Below are positions 15,162 to 20,581 of a stretch of 20,581 nt of DNA, one piece after another (position 1 is the stretch's first letter; every line of letters begins with the position of its first letter). The translations under genes were made by a program, and so were the position numbers. The notes beneath the pieces are model-generated. The model saw only the letters and a program-made list of their open reading frames with translations, was not told where the DNA came from and did not search any database. Origin of the DNA: Idiomarina sp. UBA6142. Lineage in GTDB: Bacteria > Pseudomonadota > Gammaproteobacteria > Enterobacterales > Alteromonadaceae. The stretch covers positions 1 through 20,581 of the forward strand of contig DIVC01000126.1 in NCBI GenBank assembly GCA_002423905.1, written 5' to 3'.

Positions 15162-17438
15162 CTAGAGCTTAGCGAATTGATCAACTGCAATTGCCGCGAT
15201 GCGGAGTTTCTCAGTGGCTTTGAGGGACTTCGCTTCGTCAGCAGAAATCACTTCAGCCTTGCGCGCTGCTTTCACCAGTTCATCACCACTTAAGTCTTCG
15301 GCGATATCACCACGTTTGATTGCTTTACGAACACGTTTATACACCTCAGCCTGCTCTTTCATCGCTAAAAACGCTAATTCCATATGACCGGTCACGTCTT
15401 TCGGGTCATCGCGCCAATAGCACAAAAAAGTATGCCGATCGCGGGTCGTGCCGGGCTGCATCATACTCACGGCAATATGCTGCAGGGTTTCATCCTGCGG
15501 CGTGCGATAGTTGATGCCAAACGGGAAGATGATTACCTTAAGCAGCCAGGCCATACCGCGTTTCGGGACGTTCGCTAAAAAGCCTCGGAAGGCCTCACCA
15601 ATTTGGTACAGATGATGGTCCAGCGCATAAGTCACAAACGGCTGGTCGCCGGCTTGGCGGCCGTCATCTTCATAACGTTTCAATACCGCTGAGGCCATAT
15701 ACAAGTGGCTCAATACATCACCCAATCGCGCTGATAACATTTCTTTGCGTTTTAAATCACCGCCAAAAGTCAACATCGCCATATCGGCAGTTAAGGCTAG
15801 GGCACGGCTCATACGCGTTAGTTGCTGATAATAAGGTACGGTGAAGCCACTGACTGGTGCTTCAATGAAGCGGGTCCCACCGAGAGCAAACCACAGGCTA
15901 CCGAAAAAATTACTCAAGCCAAAACCAATATGTTTAAGCAATAAGCCGTCAAAATCACGCAAGCCGGCTTCTGCATCGGGGTTACTCGCAGCGGCCATTT
16001 CGGCAAGCACATACGGGTGACAGCGGGTTGCACCTTGGCCAAAGATCATCAAATTACGGGTTAGAATATTCGCGCCCTCAACGGTAATCGATACCGGCGT
16101 AGCCATATATCCATGCCCTAAATAGTTTTTCGGCCCCAGTTGAATGCCCTTGCCAGCATGCACATCCATGGCAGCGTCCATCACCTGTCGGCCCATTTCA
16201 GTCATGTGATATTTGGTCATGGCGGTAATCACCGCCGGGCTCTTACCTTCACAAAGTGCCGTAATCGTGAGCCGCCGCATTGATTCAATGGTGTAGTTTA
16301 AGCCACCAATTTTACCCATAGCCGCTTGCACACCCTCAAACATACCGATGGGCATGCCAAATTGTTGCCGCACATAAGCATACGCACCGGTCATTCGTTC
16401 GGCCACGTGGCCAGTAGCCGCAGCTAATGCCGGTAACGATATGCCGCGCCCAGCCGATAGACATTCCATCAGCATCTGCCAGCCTTTGCCGGCATAATCA
16501 GGGCCGCCAATAATCCACTCCAGTGGAATAAAAACCTCTTTGCCTGAGGTGGTGCCGTTCATGAACGCTTGTCCCAAGGGTAAATGGCGATCGCCGGTTA
16601 CCACGCCGGCATGACTGGTTGGAATGAGCGCACAGGTAATACCCAGTTGTTGTTGCTCACCCAGCAACTGATCGGGGTCATACAATTTGAACGCTAAGCC
16701 AAGCACTGTGGCCACCGGCGCTAGAGTGATATAGCGCTTATCCCAGCTCAGTCGAATGCCGATAGTCGCTTTACCCTCGTGTTCACCACGACAAATGATA
16801 CCAGTATCTGGAATAGCGCCGGCATCTGAGCCGGCTTCTGGCGCGGTTAAAGCAAAACAGGGAATATCGATACCAGCGGCCAAACGCGGCAGCCAGTAGT
16901 TCTTTTGCTGCTCGGTACCATAGTGGCTGAGTAACTCACCTGGGCCTAACGAGTTTGGCACCATCACGGTGACTGCGGCGCTGATGGAGCGCGATGCAAT
17001 CCGTGACACAATATGCGAGTTAGCCGCCGGAGAAAATTCCAGACCCCCGAATTCTTTGCCAATAATCATCGCAAAGAACTTTTCCTGACGCATAAAATCC
17101 CACACCGGCTTGGGCAGATCACGCTGTTTTTGAACAATTTTATAATCATCCAATAGCGCCAGTAACCGCTCCAATTGATTATCGATAAACGCTTGCTCAT
17201 GCTCACTAAAAACCGGTGCGTTGACACTATGCAGTTGCTCCCAGTTGGGGCGCCCACTAAAGAGCTCGGCATCCCACCACACATCACCCGCTTCCATTGC
17301 AGCGCGTTCGGTGGCTGACAACGGTGGCAATACCCGCTTGAAAAAGGCAAACATGGGACGGCTGATGAGACTACGGCGAATATCGGTGACCACAAATAGC
17401 AACGCCACCAGCACCAACAATAGAATTAACATACTCAT
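15162..17438 (-). CDS. fadE: Acyl-CoA dehydrogenase FadE
   Basis: A 758-residue FAD enzyme of the large FadE type (E. coli FadE is 814) that catalyses the first oxidation step of fatty-acid beta-oxidation. The N-terminus has one hydrophobic membrane segment (about 3-18). The dehydrogenase core includes VPNSLGPGELL, CFALTAPEAGSDAG (flavin and substrate loop) and GKGWQMLMECLSAGRGISLP. It also includes PVSITVEGANILTRN, whose glutamate is the likely catalytic base. A long C-terminal region unique to FadE ends in a basic helix-rich tail. The ATG at 17438 has AGGTG just upstream. It starts 12 bases after the psrA-like stop, so regulator and enzyme form one operon. Confidence 0.95.
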   Translation of the reverse strand: MSMLILLLVLVALLFVVTDIRRSLISRPMFAFFKRVLPPLSATERAAMEAGDVWWDAELFSGRPNWEQLHSVNAPVFSEHEQAFIDNQLERLLALLDDYKIVQKQRDLPKPVWDFMRQEKFFAMIIGKEFGGLEFSPAANSHIVSRIASRSISAAVTVMVPNSLGPGELLSHYGTEQQKNYWLPRLAAGIDIPCFALTAPEAGSDAGAIPDTGIICRGEHEGKATIGIRLSWDKRYITLAPVATVLGLAFKLYDPDQLLGEQQQLGITCALIPTSHAGVVTGDRHLPLGQAFMNGTTSGKEVFIPLEWIIGGPDYAGKGWQMLMECLSAGRGISLPALAAATGHVAERMTGAYAYVRQQFGMPIGMFEGVQAAMGKIGGLNYTIESMRRLTITALCEGKSPAVITAMTKYHMTEMGRQVMDAAMDVHAGKGIQLGPKNYLGHGYMATPVSITVEGANILTRNLMIFGQGATRCHPYVLAEMAAASNPDAEAGLRDFDGLLLKHIGFGLSNFFGSLWFALGGTRFIEAPVSGFTVPYYQQLTRMSRALALTADMAMLTFGGDLKRKEMLSARLGDVLSHLYMASAVLKRYEDDGRQAGDQPFVTYALDHHLYQIGEAFRGFLANVPKRGMAWLLKVIIFPFGINYRTPQDETLQHIAVSMMQPGTTRDRHTFLCYWRDDPKDVTGHMELAFLAMKEQAEVYKRVRKAIKRGDIAEDLSGDELVKAARKAEVISADEAKSLKATEKLRIAAIAVDQFAKL

Positions 17439-17450
17439 ACATCACCTATG

Positions 17451-18083
17451 TTAAGCAACAGCGGCATCAACACCGCCGGCTACGAATGGAATTAGTTTAT
17501 CGATAATCTGGTCGGCACGGACACTTTCGCCAAAATCGGCGGCGGCAATTTCCCGTAACGCCCGGCCTGACACTTGAGCGAATACTAAAGTGCCGAGCAC
17601 AAAGTGTAAGCGCCAAAACATATCCACTGGGCTCAAATTTGGATTGGCACGGTGCATCATCACCTGCAACAACTGCATCACGTCACCAAAATGGGTCATG
17701 ATGTAACGTCGCAAGTGCCCCTGAATTTCGGCGTAAGCAAAACCGAGTAAACTTAAAAAATAGGTCGGACCGTGTTTACGCACTGTGGCTAACTCCCGCA
17801 GAGGCTCACGAAAACAGTCAAAGACTTGACGAGAATTAATCACTGGTTGCTGGGCTAGCTGTTCAAATTGACGTTGTAAAGCCGGCATGAAGACATCTAA
17901 ATAACGCGCCATCACCGCCTGAATTAGGGCTTTTTTGGAACCAAAATGGTAATTTACTGAGGCTAAATTCACCTCGGCCGCCGCGGTAATTTGGCGTAAT
18001 GAGGTTTGCTCGAAGCCGTGCTCAGCAAATAGCTGTTCAGCCGCATCGAGGATTTTATCTTTGGTGGTCATACGCTTTACCAT
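17451..18083 (-). CDS. psrA: TetR-family regulator, PsrA-like (fatty-acid responsive)
   Basis: A 210-residue TetR repressor. The N-terminal domain reads ILDAAEQLFAEHGFEQTSLR, then ITAAAEVNLASVNYHFGSKK and ALIQAVMARYL, nearly matching Pseudomonas PsrA through the recognition helix. PsrA proteins repress beta-oxidation genes and their own gene and release DNA on binding long-chain acyl ligands. The gene is followed by fadE after 12 bases and preceded by a PsrA-type operator. The ATG at 18083 has AGGGA upstream. An ATG at 18071 is possible, and an in-frame TTG at 18104 lies within the operator and is unlikely. The PsrA label rests on motif recall plus context. Confidence 0.85.
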   Translation of the reverse strand: MVKRMTTKDKILDAAEQLFAEHGFEQTSLRQITAAAEVNLASVNYHFGSKKALIQAVMARYLDVFMPALQRQFEQLAQQPVINSRQVFDCFREPLRELATVRKHGPTYFLSLLGFAYAEIQGHLRRYIMTHFGDVMQLLQVMMHRANPNLSPVDMFWRLHFVLGTLVFAQVSGRALREIAAADFGESVRADQIIDKLIPFVAGGVDAAVA

Positions 18084-18101
18084 GCGGGATTTCCCTAAAT
18101 T

Positions 18102-18115
18102 CAAACATGCGTTTT
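18102..18115 (-). promoter_or_regulatory. PsrA-type operator
   Basis: The minus strand reads AAAACGCATGTTTG: half-sites AAAC and GTTT(G) with a four-base spacer, fitting the known PsrA pattern (G/C)AAAC-N2-4-GTTT(G/C) at all but the first base. It lies directly downstream of the predicted -10 and would cover the start site, the expected position for autorepression of the psrA-fadE operon. Confidence 0.65.
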
Positions 18116-18144
18116 AATTTAGAGCATATCGCTAGCAAGCGCAA
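18116..18144 (-). promoter_or_regulatory. Candidate promoter of psrA-fadE
   Basis: On the minus strand TTGCGC (18144-18139) and TAAATT (18121-18116) are 17 bases apart. Both are moderate matches to the sigma-70 consensus. The operator follows immediately. Confidence 0.45.
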
Positions 18145-18151
18145 GCACAGT

Positions 18152-20281
<2,130 letters not shown>

Positions 20282-20314
20282 GCGAACCTCGTATTGTTGT
20301 TATGGTGTCGGCGC

Positions 20315-20581
20315 CTAATGCAATGTATGCGTTGGCGTCGCCCAGGTTTCGAGTTGTAAGCGCAGCAATTGTGCGCTTGGATCATCAGGGCATTGTTCGA
20401 CAAAATATTGATAGTCGTCAACTGCCGCTTGCTGGCAATCCAATTCTTCGAACACGTAACCGCGGTCACGGATCTCGTATGGATCATCGGGTAATAACTG
20501 CAAAATCATATGCACCACGGTGAGTGCATCAGCAAACTTCAAATCATTGATAAAAGCATGTTTTAATTCACTTAAATAGCG
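20315..20581 (-). CDS. SirB1 family (transglutaminase-like/TPR) protein, C-terminal part (cut by window edge)
   Basis: The last 88 codons are visible and the frame is open to the right edge (first visible residues RYLSELKHAFIND). The segment ADALTVVHMILQLLPDDPYE followed by IRDRGYVFEELDC and AAVDDYQYFVEQCPDDPSA is the tetratricopeptide-like tail of SirB1 (E. coli YchA). SirB1 genes stand next to kdsA in E. coli and many relatives (prmC-sirB2-sirB1-kdsA), which supports the call. The molecular function of SirB1 is poorly known. An internal TTG at 20542 is not the start. Confidence 0.82.
   Translation of the reverse strand, partial: RYLSELKHAFINDLKFADALTVVHMILQLLPDDPYEIRDRGYVFEELDCQQAAVDDYQYFVEQCPDDPSAQLLRLQLETWATPTHTLH

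Overview
This 20.6 kb window is a dense chromosomal segment from a Gammaproteobacterium. It is most likely from the Alteromonadales, and possibly Idiomarina-like; that placement is an inference from gene content, not from a marker search. Supporting signs are a DUF3450/TtpC TonB2-type locus, RlmG, a PsrA-type fatty-acid regulator beside fadE, a glyA-nrdR-ribD cluster with a RibBX-type protein, and a sirB1/kdsA neighbourhood. I see no transposase, integrase, CRISPR array, phage gene, tRNA or rRNA. Most of the window is housekeeping or core metabolism, and the interest lies in gene arrangement and in altered family members.

Layout, left to right. Positions 1-1003 (minus) hold a DUF3450 gene overlapping the start of a TtpC/ExbB-like proton-channel gene that runs off the edge. 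A 362-base AT-rich divergent spacer (1004-1365) with a 29-base imperfect palindrome follows, then a short PriC-like gene (1366-1662, plus). Next, on the minus strand, come tryptophan 2,3-dioxygenase (tdo, start 2761), the 4.5S signal recognition particle RNA (ffs, about 2777-2889) with a good promoter, a crotonase-family gene (2942-3685) and a FabH-like ketoacyl synthase (3678-4769). The 3' end of ffs lies only about 15 bases from the tdo start codon.

Positions 4869-8825 (plus) carry a tight run: rlmG, a periplasmic cyclophilin, an AmpG-like permease and panE. Converging on it is a minus-strand run, glyA-nrdR-ribD-ribBX (12854 down to 8834), which lacks ribE and ribH. Divergent from glyA is ettA (12968-14632, plus). 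It is followed by a 13-bp-arm hairpin whose 3' arm merges into a near-consensus promoter for a small secreted four-cysteine protein of unknown function (14755-15144).

Positions 15162-18083 (minus) form a psrA-like regulator plus fadE pair, with a PsrA-type operator over the predicted start site. The window ends with kdsA, a DUF819 membrane protein and the 3' end of a sirB1-like gene, all minus.

Functional links: fadE, psrA, the isomerase-like crotonase and the FabH-like synthase all concern acyl chains. RibD and RibBX supply two early riboflavin steps. GlyA with NrdR is a common gammaproteobacterial neighbourhood. KdsA feeds lipopolysaccharide core synthesis. The strongest unusual points are the ffs-tdo junction, the one-domain PriC, the riboflavin operon without ribE, the unknown four-cysteine secreted protein, and the crotonase with a switched catalytic glutamate. 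I did not find a clearly new multi-gene system.
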